From the NCBI GenBank assembly GCA_032250905.1, contig JAVVEQ010000012.1:7680-71679 (forward strand): a DNA stretch of 64,000 bases, read 5' to 3'. Below are positions 54,498 to 62,541 of the stretch, piece by piece (positions within the stretch are counted from its first letter, which is position 1; each line of letters opens with the position of its first letter). Under the pieces are notes generated by a model, which saw only the letters and a list, made by a program, of their open reading frames with translations, did no database searches and was not told where the DNA came from. The translations under genes and the position numbers were made by a program. This stretch comes from Desulfotignum sp032250905 (GTDB taxonomy: Bacteria; Desulfobacterota; Desulfobacteria; Desulfobacterales; Desulfobacteraceae).

Positions 54498-55343
54498 ATG
54501 CTTGCAATTATGGGCGGCACCGGACTTTATCATATCCATGGACTTGAAACCATTGAGACATTGCAGATCGACACCCCGTTTGGGACCCCTTCTGCGCCGA
54601 TTGTAAAAGCAGTTTACCAGGACACGGAAATGCTGTTTCTTCCCCGTCATGGCAAACACCATGAACGGCTGCCCCATGAAATCAACTACCCGGCCAACAT
54701 TTTTGCTCTCAAAAAACTGGGTGCCACCCGGATCCTCAGCGTGTCTGCCACAGGAAGCCTTAAAGAAGATATCCACCCCGGTGACATTGTTTTCCCTTCC
54801 CAGTATTTTGACTGGACCCGGGGCAGGCGGCGGTCCAGCTTTTTCGGTAACGGGATTTCCGCCCATATCTCCACTGCCGAACCGGTGTGCCCCGGCATGG
54901 TCCGATGGATGGCCGATCATGCCGGCAAAATGGATCTGACATTTCATTCCGGCAAAACCTATGCCTGTGTGGAAGGCCCCCGCCTGGGAACCAAAGCGGA
55001 AAGCCATTTTCTCCGCCTTTCCGGGTGCGACCTGGTGGGCATGACCAACGTGCCGGAAGCGTTTCTGGCAAAAGAAGCCCAGATCTGTTATGCCGCCATC
55101 TGCATCATCACCGACTATGACTGCTGGAAGGAAGATCCGTCTCACCATGCCAGCCTGACGTCTGTGCTGGCCCTTTACAACCAGAGTATTGAGTCTGTCC
55201 AGGATCTGCTCCGGTTGCTCATGGCATCTGAACCGCCCCCGGCAGATTGCGGCTGCCGGTCTTCTTTAAAAGACGCGGTGATCACTCCTGATGACCAGGT
55301 GCCGGCCGATTTGAAAGACATGCTGGCAATTTTGCGTAAATAA
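54498..55343 (+). CDS. mtnP: S-methyl-5'-thioadenosine phosphorylase family protein
   Basis: The enzyme phosphorolyses methylthioadenosine (or a related nucleoside) to adenine and the sugar phosphate. The 281-residue protein has the start LAIMGGTGLYHI, PRHGKHHERLPHEINY, CVEGPRLGTKAE, LVGMTNVPEAFLAKEA and TDYDCW, all signature segments of MTAP/MTIP proteins. ATG 54498 is chosen because family similarity begins there and GAGGAA lies 10 bases upstream; the frame is open 17 codons further upstream. It is divergent from the flavoprotein gene. Confidence 0.9.
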   Translation: MLAIMGGTGLYHIHGLETIETLQIDTPFGTPSAPIVKAVYQDTEMLFLPRHGKHHERLPHEINYPANIFALKKLGATRILSVSATGSLKEDIHPGDIVFPSQYFDWTRGRRRSSFFGNGISAHISTAEPVCPGMVRWMADHAGKMDLTFHSGKTYACVEGPRLGTKAESHFLRLSGCDLVGMTNVPEAFLAKEAQICYAAICIITDYDCWKEDPSHHASLTSVLALYNQSIESVQDLLRLLMASEPPPADCGCRSSLKDAVITPDDQVPADLKDMLAILRK

Positions 55344-55365
55344 ACAATGAGATAAAGAAACAGGG

Positions 55366-55788
55366 TCACCTTTTCCGGGTATCCGGAAACAAAAAGGGCG
55401 GCCGCCTTTTTTTCCGGCGCATCCAGTTCAGGGACTTCTGGATGGTTTTCAGGCGGATCAAAAACCGGATCACCCTCTTTTTTCCAGGAAAATTCATAAT
55501 CACCAGTCCCAGAAACAGGGTCAACAGCCCCTGACCCGGAACGATCAGCATTACCAGACCCAGACAGATCAAGACCGCCCCTGCCAGATTTTTGAATATC
55601 TGTACCCGCGGTCGAAACAGCCTGGCTTCAGGTGTCGGATTGTCAAACACCATGAAATAATTTGACGGTAGCCAGCAAATCAGCCGGGATACTGCCAGAA
55701 TACTGAAAATGAAGCCGGCAACAGACACAAGGGTGATCCCGGCCAGAACCGACGGATACTGCAAGACCATTTCAAACACCCGGTTCAC
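55366..55788 (-). CDS. PGPGW-family membrane protein
   Basis: The 140-residue protein has two or three membrane segments: about 15-38 and a hairpin at 69-95 enclosing LIVPGQGLLTLFLGL, the family's PGxG turn. The C-terminus is highly basic (RRKKRRPPF). The function is not known; members occur in many proteobacteria and actinobacteria. It converges on the phosphorylase gene and lies downstream of surE on the same strand. Confidence 0.7.
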   Translation of the reverse strand: MNRVFEMVLQYPSVLAGITLVSVAGFIFSILAVSRLICWLPSNYFMVFDNPTPEARLFRPRVQIFKNLAGAVLICLGLVMLIVPGQGLLTLFLGLVIMNFPGKKRVIRFLIRLKTIQKSLNWMRRKKRRPPFLFPDTRKR

Positions 55789-55820
55789 TTGGATATTATG
55801 GGCTCCTGGAAATGATAGCG

Positions 55821-56573
55821 TCAGTCAATGGTAAATTTCGGCATCTGGGTCAGGGTTTTGTAATCCGTGAGATCACACCGAATCGGGGTAATGGAAAGAC
55901 AATTCTGCGAAAGCGCATTGACATCCGTATCCGGTCTTCCGGATACCGGCTCCTGGGTGCCGTACCAGTAATAGTTTCGCTGCTTGGGGTCCTGCCTTTT
56001 TTCAAACCGGCTGGACAGATTGTCCAGCGCCTGGCATGTGGTTCTTATCCCCTGAATTTGTGAAAAAGCGATCCCCGGCGCATTGACATTAAGGAACGTA
56101 CCGGAAGGCAGGCCCCTTTCACCAATGGCCTCAACCATATTCATCACAAACCGGGCCAGGTTGTCATAATCCATGACCCGATCCAGTTTGATGGAGGCGG
56201 CAAGACCGGAGATCCCGTTCAGGGCCCCTTCCCGGGCCGCACCCACCGTTCCGGAATAGTTGATGTCAATGCCGATATTGCTTCCCGGGTTGATACCGGC
56301 AATGACCCAGTCCGGCGGCGTTTTGAAACATTCTGCCAGACCCAGCTTGACACAATCCGCCGGGGTGCCGTCCACCGCGTAAATGCTGCCGGTACCTGTG
56401 GTTTTGATCCGGTGCATTCGAACCGGATGGTGAAGGGTAATCCCATGGCTCACCGCGCTCCTTTCCCGGTCCGGCGCCACCATGACCACCTGGTGTTTCT
56501 GGCCCAATACCCTGAACAGTGTCTGAATACCTGCTGCCTGATACCCGTCATCATTGGTGAGAAGAATTTTCAT
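55821..56573 (-). CDS. surE: 5'/3'-nucleotidase SurE
   Basis: SurE is a metal-dependent phosphatase acting on nucleoside monophosphates and short polyphosphates. The 250-residue protein starts ILLTNDDGYQAAGIQTL with the metal-binding DD pair, then APDRERSAVSHGIT, VDGTPADCVKLGL, GINPGSNIGIDINYSGTVGAAREGAL. All ligands are present. Its start overlaps the stop of the DUF1847 gene by four bases (ATGA). Confidence 0.95.
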   Translation of the reverse strand: MKILLTNDDGYQAAGIQTLFRVLGQKHQVVMVAPDRERSAVSHGITLHHPVRMHRIKTTGTGSIYAVDGTPADCVKLGLAECFKTPPDWVIAGINPGSNIGIDINYSGTVGAAREGALNGISGLAASIKLDRVMDYDNLARFVMNMVEAIGERGLPSGTFLNVNAPGIAFSQIQGIRTTCQALDNLSSRFEKRQDPKQRNYYWYGTQEPVSGRPDTDVNALSQNCLSITPIRCDLTDYKTLTQMPKFTID

Positions 56574-57268
56574 AAATCAGGACAGCGAACTTTCCGGTAA
56601 TAGGAATCCGCCTGGTAAACAGCCGCCAGTGGATTGTGCCCTGTGACCCGGTCCTTGACCGCCAGCACAGTGGTGGGTACTTTTGTATACTTGAAAAACA
56701 GAGAATCGTGGCCCACACACAATCCCAGAAGAATATTGAAATCCACCTTTTCGTCATTCAGCAGCATGGCCTGATAAATCGGATTGCACATGGATTCATC
56801 GGTTCCCCTGTAAATCTTGTCTTCCTCGGTAATACCGATCAGGTCCTTGGATGTCCTGCCGGCTTTACAGCAAACGGACACCACCTCAAACCCATGGCCG
56901 GAAAGAATCTCTCCCACGGTTCCGGCTTCACTGGTCAATCCCAGGCAGAAAGCCAGGCCGATCCGCTGATATCCCATTTTTTTCGCAAATTCACACGTTT
57001 CCACAATCCGGGTTTTGCACGGCTGCATCACATAGGGTTTTTGATCGCGGTTGGCATAACAGGCCGCCTCCTGCGCCGAAGCCATATGGGCAAACCGATT
57101 GACATCCGACGTCTCATACGCCTGATTGGCCGCTTCCAGAACCGATTGATGAGAAACCGTGGGGCACCCTTTCGGACCCCTCCCCTTATCTGTAAAACAC
57201 AGTTTCTGCGGCACGGATATATCACAGGCTGCACAAGCCGGAGACGCTTTTTTCTTTGAATGAGGCAT
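56570..57268 (-). CDS. DUF1847 cysteine-rich protein
   Basis: The 232-residue protein contains many cysteines (CAAC near the start, GCP, AACYAN, QPCKTR, FCLGL, VCCKAG, MCNPI, GLCVGHD), the pattern of DUF1847, which probably binds metal. The function is unknown; the family is frequent in strict anaerobes. GGAGGGCAAT before ATG 57268 fixes the start. A longer frame to 57334 is only open because it runs through the duplicated tRNA-Arg end. It overlaps surE by four bases, so the two are coupled. Confidence 0.85.
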   Translation of the reverse strand: MPHSKKKASPACAACDISVPQKLCFTDKGRGPKGCPTVSHQSVLEAANQAYETSDVNRFAHMASAQEAACYANRDQKPYVMQPCKTRIVETCEFAKKMGYQRIGLAFCLGLTSEAGTVGEILSGHGFEVVSVCCKAGRTSKDLIGITEEDKIYRGTDESMCNPIYQAMLLNDEKVDFNILLGLCVGHDSLFFKYTKVPTTVLAVKDRVTGHNPLAAVYQADSYYRKVRCPDL

Positions 57269-57295
57269 ATTGCCCTCCTGGAATTCTAATGAATC

Positions 57296-57327
57296 TGGCA
57301 CGCCCGGAGGGATTCGAACCCCCGACC
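57296..57327 (-). repeat. attL-like copy of the tRNA-Arg(UCG) 3' end
   Basis: These 32 bases are identical to 60432-60463, covering the T-arm, acceptor 3' strand and CCA of tRNA-Arg. Flanking bases differ on both sides. It is a classic attachment-site duplication left by a tyrosine-recombinase element. The integrase remnant begins at the next base. Confidence 0.85.
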
Positions 57328-57477
57328 ATGGCAAACTGTAAATGGAAAAAAACCAAATATAAAGGTCTTGAATACCGGGAGCATGCTACCAGAAAACACG
57401 GTATCAAGAAAGTTAAATTTTACCGTTACCGTATTCAGAATAATGGTGTGCAAATTCTTTCTTGCAGCTCGAACTGA
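57328..57477 (+). pseudogene. Truncated tyrosine integrase, N-terminal arm-binding region only
   Basis: ATG 57328 directly abuts the attachment site. The 49-residue frame starts ANCKWKKTKYKGLEYREH and continues ATRKHGIKKVKFYRYRIQ, closely resembling the N-terminus of phage-type integrases (the YxREHxTRKHG pattern). It ends at TGA 57475-57477 after unrelated residues (ILSCSSN). No SAM-like or catalytic R-H-R-Y domain follows, so the gene is broken by deletion. Orientation, reading from the attachment site into the element, is the usual one. Confidence 0.65.
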
Positions 57478-57900
57478 GCAGTAGTGGCGGAGAGTGCGCA
57501 ATTTTAGGCTTCCTGGCTCAATTTATTAAATGGGATTACCCCCTGTGTCAGCATAGATGTCGCATGAACTAAAATGCATTATTATTTGGGCGCAGGAAGA
57601 TGAAAGTCATGCGATACTCACCCGCACTTTTTGCTCTTTAAACCTCAGGTATTTGTTGGACAGGTCAATCAGAACATTTCACACAGGTAGAACAACAGAA
57701 AGATAAGATCCGTGTCAAGGTTGCCTGTGTCAATAACCATACACTGATCATGCACTCCGGTTTGGCTATTTACCGGGGCATGGAACACCAGATCCGGATC
57801 TCTCGTCCCTGAAAGCAGGGCAAATGATGCCAACATGGTTTTCACTGTGGAAGATACCCGGGCCGTTGCATCGCATCGGCCGGACAAAATAGTTTCGTCA
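57478..57900. other. 423-base stretch with no convincing gene
   Basis: A 72-codon frame on the minus strand (57669-57887, MSGRCDATARVSS start) and a start-less open frame on the plus strand (57642-57812, containing VEQQKDKIRVKVACVNN) overlap each other. Neither has a ribosome-binding site or a similarity I recognise. The region is likely decayed element DNA. Confidence 0.4.
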
Positions 57901-59121
57901 TTAAAAACCGTTCACCAGTACCATGGCCGCATAGGCCGTTGCAGGGTCATCGGTTACAACCAGACCATGACTGAAGGATGTCGATGTTTGCCAGTCTCCA
58001 GGTGTGTCCCATACATTATCTGCCATGTAGTTCGAAATTTCTACGCGGTTCATAAACTGATTGTAAGCAACAACAGTCGCATTGTCATCAGGATTATAAT
58101 ATTGCGCACCGGGCGCATATTCTTTTATTACCCCAACAAGTATGGCAACCGCTTCTCCACGAGTTGTACCTGTATTCAGCATATTTACCCAATAGCTGAT
58201 ACCGTCATAGTCATCGGCAATAGTTTTATTGAGGGTGTTAAGGTATATGTGTTCAATAAATGCCTGATTTGTATTCAGGTTTGCACCAAAATAATCTTTG
58301 GCTGCCTGCGTATCCAGCATGGCAGCAGCTGCCGTGGCCATGTCCGGCTGGGACTGCCAGTAGGCATTGCCTTCGCCTTCTGATGCCCGGCCGAAAATTG
58401 AAACATAGAGCTGGGAAACCTGGGTTTGAGTTAATGAAACCGGCAAATCACCCACTGCATTACCTGAAAAGTTGAAATCATCAAAAGTGACTTCATGTCT
58501 TCCATAGATGCCGACGAGTCCGCTGTCAATAGAGAGAACGTTTTCAGCAAAAACACTGCCAAGCAAATCTCCATTCAAACGGTACAAAGATGCGCTCATA
58601 TTCTTGTTTGAATCAATCTGAAAAATCAACTTGTAAAACGTATCAAATTCTATCGATACCTTTTTACGCATGAGAGAATCTTTACCAATGATAACAATAC
58701 TCAAGTCTATTTCAATTGATTCGTCAAAATCCAATTGAAGACCTGCAGCATAGCCATTACCAGTATTAAATGTTCCAAAAGCTAATCCCGCAATATTCTC
58801 TGAAGAGTAAGCCGTCGAATGGGAATCAATTTTGACAAGAATCTCGGCGTATAAACCAGCGCTATAAAATGAGGCATTATTGTTAGCTGTCATTGCACCA
58901 GGCCATTCTTTACTTGTCGTGCTCACATGATATCCTAAATCTGATCCGTTGAGTATTGGAAAGCTCCAGGATTGCTGAACATCTGTAGCAGTCACCCAAT
59001 TACTGTTGGTAAAATTAGGATCATCAAATGTATCAGTAAAAGTATCACTGTAAACTACCGTTGATAAGAGAAGAAGTAAAACAACTGCTGTGAGGAAACA
59101 ATAAAACCCTAATCGTCCCAT
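57901..59121 (-). CDS. Secreted protein with C-terminal DUF4214 domain
   Basis: The 406-residue protein has a signal peptide (YCFLTAVVLLLLLSTVVYSD). Residues ~25-200 look like a concanavalin-like beta-sandwich (SNWVTATDVQQSWSFPILNG, GLVGIYGRHEVTFDDFNFSG). From ~220 the DUF4214 region appears: VSQLYVSIFGRASEGEGNAY, NTLNKTIADDYDGISYW, the helical repeats found in surface and Type-1 secreted proteins. AAAGGAGA upstream supports ATG 59121. DNA is more AT-rich than neighbours, consistent with acquisition. Function unknown; surface adhesion or matrix binding is inferred. Confidence 0.75.
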   Translation of the reverse strand: MGRLGFYCFLTAVVLLLLLSTVVYSDTFTDTFDDPNFTNSNWVTATDVQQSWSFPILNGSDLGYHVSTTSKEWPGAMTANNNASFYSAGLYAEILVKIDSHSTAYSSENIAGLAFGTFNTGNGYAAGLQLDFDESIEIDLSIVIIGKDSLMRKKVSIEFDTFYKLIFQIDSNKNMSASLYRLNGDLLGSVFAENVLSIDSGLVGIYGRHEVTFDDFNFSGNAVGDLPVSLTQTQVSQLYVSIFGRASEGEGNAYWQSQPDMATAAAAMLDTQAAKDYFGANLNTNQAFIEHIYLNTLNKTIADDYDGISYWVNMLNTGTTRGEAVAILVGVIKEYAPGAQYYNPDDNATVVAYNQFMNRVEISNYMADNVWDTPGDWQTSTSFSHGLVVTDDPATAYAAMVLVNGF

Positions 59122-59363
59122 TAATTTTTCTCCTTTCAAATATAAAAACCGGATCACCTTTATGACGCCCCGGCTATAATAATGACCCGTGGCTTTGCGT
59201 CCCTGCTTCACAACAGCCCTGACTTTGTCTTAAATGAACCTTCCCATACTATGGACTTTGGGGATTGTCAATCAGAGAAAACAATTATTCGTTCAAATCA
59301 GACCAGAGGCATGCAGTCCTGCTTAAGGCATCAAATAGCCTCCTGGGGATACGTGCAACCCGG

Positions 59364-59594
59364 ATGATGAAACTACTCAGCTGTATTTTATGGTTGGCTG
59401 CCGGTTTGTATTCTGATCTGAAAAGATATGCAGCCGTTTATTTACCTGCAGGCGGCATTTATTTTGCTCAGACAAGCGGGGTTCAGACAGGAAAAATGGG
59501 AAAGATGATGTCCGGTAAAGGCATGATGGGGCATCAGAGGATGTCAGACCAGAGCATGATGAGCCGGGATCACATGGTAAAGAGCAGATTCTGA
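59364..59594 (+). CDS. Methionine-rich small protein or gene remnant
   Basis: The 76-codon frame from ATG 59364 starts with a hydrophobic segment (MKLLSCILWLAAGLYS) and ends in a methionine-rich tail, GKMGKMMSGKGMMGHQRMSD then QSMMSRDHMVK, a pattern seen in periplasmic copper- and silver-binding proteins. The middle (DLKRYAAVYLPAGGIYFAQT) is poor in such features. No clear ribosome-binding site. It may be the remains of a metal-handling gene. Convergent with the periplasmic protein gene at 59652. Confidence 0.35.
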   Translation: MMKLLSCILWLAAGLYSDLKRYAAVYLPAGGIYFAQTSGVQTGKMGKMMSGKGMMGHQRMSDQSMMSRDHMVKSRF

Positions 59595-59651
59595 AGCCCA
59601 GCCCATGACACAGAATTTTGAAAACTCCCTTTACGTTTCGTTCAGGACATC

Positions 59652-60161
59652 TTACTCCATTACGTACTCAAATTTATCCTGCAATTCCTCGCCTCCGATA
59701 ATAGCTTTTGCCTTTATGGTGTAAATCCCCTTAATTTTCATGTCTGCGGTTGCACCAAATCCCCTGTCCATATAAATTCCCATTATTTTTTGGGAATTGC
59801 CTTCAGGGTCTTTGATCAGGAATCCAACCTCGCCTTTTAAGATGAGTTTATGATTCTTGTCCATAATGTAAAGCATAAGGTGGTGAGGGCTATCCATATT
59901 TTCGTTTGTTATAGCATAGGTTCTATCCATGGACGCCTTGTCCATACCATCTGTTTTTTGATCCCGTAGATCCAAAATATGATACGCAAGCATATAACCG
60001 TCCACTACGGATTCGTGAATAAGGTCTCCTATCCTTGCTATACTAGCCTTTTCATGGTCATCCATATCGTGTTCAGGTGTGTTGCCAACGGCCACTGCTG
60101 ACCCAGCAAGGAAAACGAGAATAAAAAATGCGTTTATAAAATGCTTCAGGGTCTTTACCAC
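59652..60161 (-). CDS. Periplasmic protein, metal-resistance-associated type (tentative)
   Basis: A 169-residue protein with a signal peptide (about 8-25, FINAFFILVFLAGSAVAVG). The mature part is rich in histidine, methionine and aspartate (NTPEHDMDDHEKASI, ENMDSPHHLMLYIMDKN). The C-terminal ~65 residues (LILKGEVGFLIKDPEGNSQK, IKGIYTIKAKAII) look like an immunoglobulin-like beta domain, as in proteins near copper or mercury genes of Geobacter-type bacteria. GTG 60161 with AAAGGA upstream is the start. Function is inferred from composition only. Confidence 0.55.
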   Translation of the reverse strand: MVKTLKHFINAFFILVFLAGSAVAVGNTPEHDMDDHEKASIARIGDLIHESVVDGYMLAYHILDLRDQKTDGMDKASMDRTYAITNENMDSPHHLMLYIMDKNHKLILKGEVGFLIKDPEGNSQKIMGIYMDRGFGATADMKIKGIYTIKAKAIIGGEELQDKFEYVME

Positions 60162-60234
60162 TTTAAAATCCTTTCATTCCTGTTTGTTTTGGTTTGATTT
60201 TACAACTTTTCTCGAGCTTTCATTATTTAGCTCT

Positions 60235-60420
60235 TTAATTATAAATATATTGTAAGCATCGGCTGATTGCAATCAACACAAGACCGCCCACAATTTCAGC
60301 AACCAGAAATTGCCATCCCAGAAATATGCTAACTCCCAAAAACTGATTGAAGAAGAACTGAGCGTTGGTAACAGTACCTTTTGGAAATTTGGTGCTGATT
60401 CTGGTTATTTTTTGTAAGTG
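60235..60420 (-). pseudogene. Broken membrane-permease-like reading frame
   Basis: An open frame without a start codon reads TVTNAQFFFNQFLGVSIFLG, WQFLVAEIVGGLVLIAIS and stops at TAA 60237-60235. The pattern, two hydrophobic segments with a conserved-looking NQFLGVSIFLGW, recalls heavy-metal permeases of the DUF318 type, but similarity is from memory and short. The frame runs back into tRNA-Arg sequence with no start. It looks like the leftover of a permease gene cut at the attachment site. Confidence 0.35.
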
Positions 60421-60431
60421 ATTGATTTTAG

Positions 60432-60463
60432 TGGCACGCCCGGAGGGATTCGAACCCCCGACC
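60432..60463 (-). repeat. attR-like repeat inside tRNA-Arg, partner of 57296-57327
   Basis: Identical 32-base copy forming the 3' end of the intact tRNA-Arg gene. Together the two copies bound a 3.1-kb region. Confidence 0.85.
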
Positions 60464-60508
60464 CTTGGATTCGAAGTCCAATGCTCTATCCAGCTGAGCT
60501 ACGGGCGC
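60432..60508 (-). tRNA. tRNA-Arg(UCG)
   Basis: GCGCCCG pairs with CGGGCGT (one G-T pair) at the acceptor; the anticodon loop CTTCGAA gives UCG; TTCGAAT marks the T-loop; CCA is encoded. 77 bases. Its 3' 32 bases are repeated at 57296. Confidence 0.95.
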
Positions 60509-60525
60509 ACAGAGTACAAATAAAG

Positions 60526-60554
60526 GCAATATTTAACATAAACCAGGCGTTCAA
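60526..60554 (-). promoter_or_regulatory. Promoter of tRNA-Arg(UCG)
   Basis: On the minus strand TTGAAC (60554-60549), 17 bases, TATTGC (60531-60526), 17 bases before the first tRNA base. Confidence 0.5.
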
Positions 60555-60758
60555 TCAATACGAGAAAACGCTCCATAAGGAAAAGACAACAAGTCTGAAT
60601 CGGAGAACAATCGGTTCACATCCAGTCAGCAGTTTTTCATATCATGGATAATCACGGAAAAAAATCAAAAGGGATTGAAGTCATCATGGGTTTCATTGTA
60701 AAAACAGCAGATCCAGCCGGACCGCAACTATTGAATGACCGCTTTAAAGGAGTTCGAC

Positions 60759-62213
60759 ATGAACCGGTTTCAACTGTTTTTGTTCTGGGCCATCCTTCTG
60801 TTTTCCGTGTTCTGTGCGCAACCGGTTTCCGCGCTTTCCGGCAAGGTGCCGCCGACGTTTCCCTTTGTCGGAATGCCGGGCGCTTCCAGTATGCATGGGG
60901 ACATTGCATCATCTGACACCACGCCGCTTCCCGGGCCGGGTATGTCCGATGTGGCGGTGGTCAGTCATTTTTTTTTCGCGGCCTGCCCCACCGTACTGAT
61001 CCGGTCGGATGGCAAACCGTTTGTCCTGAGCACCAGTATGCTGAACAGAACGCCTGTAATCCGTCTTCTCAGACACCGAGACGGAGAAGAACTGGCAAAA
61101 CTGTCTGTGGAGCCGGGCAGTCTGCTCGGCGGGGTTTATGCCTTTCTTGACAATCAGGACCGCCTGGTGATGGTTGATGGGGGCCAGAATTTGATACGTG
61201 TTAAGGCACAGAGGCACGGCCGCTGGTATTTCCCGTGGTGGGAACTGACCATTGACCAAAGTGTGCCGCTTCTGTCCGCTGTGACAGACCATTGCGGACA
61301 CAGTGATTGTGATGCAGTGGTGAGTATCAGTCCCGGTGCAGATGATACGATCTGGTTTGTCACCCGCAAATCCGTGGTTGGCATATATGATCCCCATGCT
61401 CCGGATGGACAGAATATTTCATGGATCCAACTGGGAAATGAAGAACGGATCGACAATTCGTTTTCAACAACAGTTGACGGCCGTGCCGCCGTTGTAACCA
61501 GCAAAGCCCTTTATCTGTTGCGGCAGGATCATGATCATCAGCCCTATATTGTCTGGCATCATCCCTACAATGCCGGATCGGCCCGTAAACCTGGCCAGTT
61601 AAGCCATGGAAGTGGGGCCACTCCCACCTTTTTCGGTCTGGATACCGGTATGGAATATGTCATGATAACCGATAATGCGGACAGTCGGATTTCCTTGATT
61701 GTGCTGGATGCCGATGATGGCCGCCTGATATGCAGTCAGCCGGTTTTCACGGCTGGCCTGAATTCCGGGACAGAAAACTCCGCAATCGGGGTGGGAAATA
61801 CGGTTATCATCGCATCCACATATGGCTATCCCTACCCACAACTCCCTGAGGACGCCGGAGCGTCTGTTCCGGTCATCGCTGATTTTACCGGCGGCATGGT
61901 TCGGGTCGATGTTCTCGACTGTGAAGGAGATCCATCATGTGAACCCTGCAGTGTCGTCTGGGAGAACTGTGTCCGATCAGCCGCAGTACCCAAACTGTCA
62001 ACAGCCGATGACCTCGTTTATACGGTTGAACGGACCGTGTCCGATGAGTTTTATTTTACAGTTGTTGATTCCTATACTGGCGGGGTGGTGAAACAAACCC
62101 TTATCGGTTCCGGATTTTTATCAGATACCCTCCAGATGGCCGGGAATATCGGACTGATGGGGGTTTACTGGCAGGGCACATTGAGCGGCATCTTTCGTGT
62201 CACACCCCGGTAA
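60759..62213 (+). CDS. Secreted protein of unknown function, probably propeller-like
   Basis: ATG 60759 has AAAGGAG upstream and gives 484 residues with a signal peptide (LFLFWAILLFSVFCAQPVSA). The mature protein lacks membrane segments and has repeated beta-type blocks with aromatic and D-rich turns (WYFPWWELTIDQSVPLLSAV, VSISPGADDTIWFVTRKS, DGRAAVVTSKALYLL), suggesting a beta-propeller. Cysteines cluster in LDCEGDPSCEPCSVVWENC, possibly disulfides. No family is recognised. It is likely periplasmic or extracellular. Confidence 0.7.
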   Translation: MNRFQLFLFWAILLFSVFCAQPVSALSGKVPPTFPFVGMPGASSMHGDIASSDTTPLPGPGMSDVAVVSHFFFAACPTVLIRSDGKPFVLSTSMLNRTPVIRLLRHRDGEELAKLSVEPGSLLGGVYAFLDNQDRLVMVDGGQNLIRVKAQRHGRWYFPWWELTIDQSVPLLSAVTDHCGHSDCDAVVSISPGADDTIWFVTRKSVVGIYDPHAPDGQNISWIQLGNEERIDNSFSTTVDGRAAVVTSKALYLLRQDHDHQPYIVWHHPYNAGSARKPGQLSHGSGATPTFFGLDTGMEYVMITDNADSRISLIVLDADDGRLICSQPVFTAGLNSGTENSAIGVGNTVIIASTYGYPYPQLPEDAGASVPVIADFTGGMVRVDVLDCEGDPSCEPCSVVWENCVRSAAVPKLSTADDLVYTVERTVSDEFYFTVVDSYTGGVVKQTLIGSGFLSDTLQMAGNIGLMGVYWQGTLSGIFRVTPR

Positions 62214-62230
62214 GATGGTTTTCTCAAAGG

Positions 62231-62413
62231 TCATTCGTCCGGATTGACCTGATACGTACCGTCCAGCCGGTTCCACATTTCCACCAGACGACGATCCAGA
62301 TCCGCCAGGGCCTGCTCGTAGTCGTTCTTGGTAATTTTCCCCTGTTTGCGTTTTGTCTGAAGGATATACACTTCAGCCTCATACCATTTGTCCGGATCAA
62401 AATTATATGTCAT
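62231..62413 (-). CDS. Small uncharacterised protein, 60 residues
   Basis: The frame from ATG 62413 reads TYNFDPDKWYEAEVYILQTK, then KITKNDYEQALADLDRRLVE and ends VNPDE. It is hydrophilic and probably a helical hairpin, with an amphipathic second helix. ATG 62446 would add 11 residues. GGAGG lies 13 bases before ATG 62413, rather far. No family recognised. It is convergent with the secreted propeller-like gene. Confidence 0.5.
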   Translation of the reverse strand: MTYNFDPDKWYEAEVYILQTKRKQGKITKNDYEQALADLDRRLVEMWNRLDGTYQVNPDE

Positions 62414-62541
62414 GGGACGACGGGAGCCTCCAGGGGTCGAAATCATGAAAGGGATTGTCCATGGCGGGTTTTATAACATGGACGAACAGGATTGACAACC
62501 ACCGGGATAGCCGATACGATTCTGCAAAAGGAAGGAACACC

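Noticed and set aside
57256..57477. 73-codon ORF as a full gene from 57256
   Set aside because: Its first 24 codons come from tRNA-Arg repeat and flanking DNA; only the part from ATG 57328 resembles an integrase.
60418..60651. 77-codon plus-strand ORF with GGIRTPDPWIRSPMLYPAEL
   Set aside because: Antisense translation of tRNA-Arg(UCG), a common false gene.
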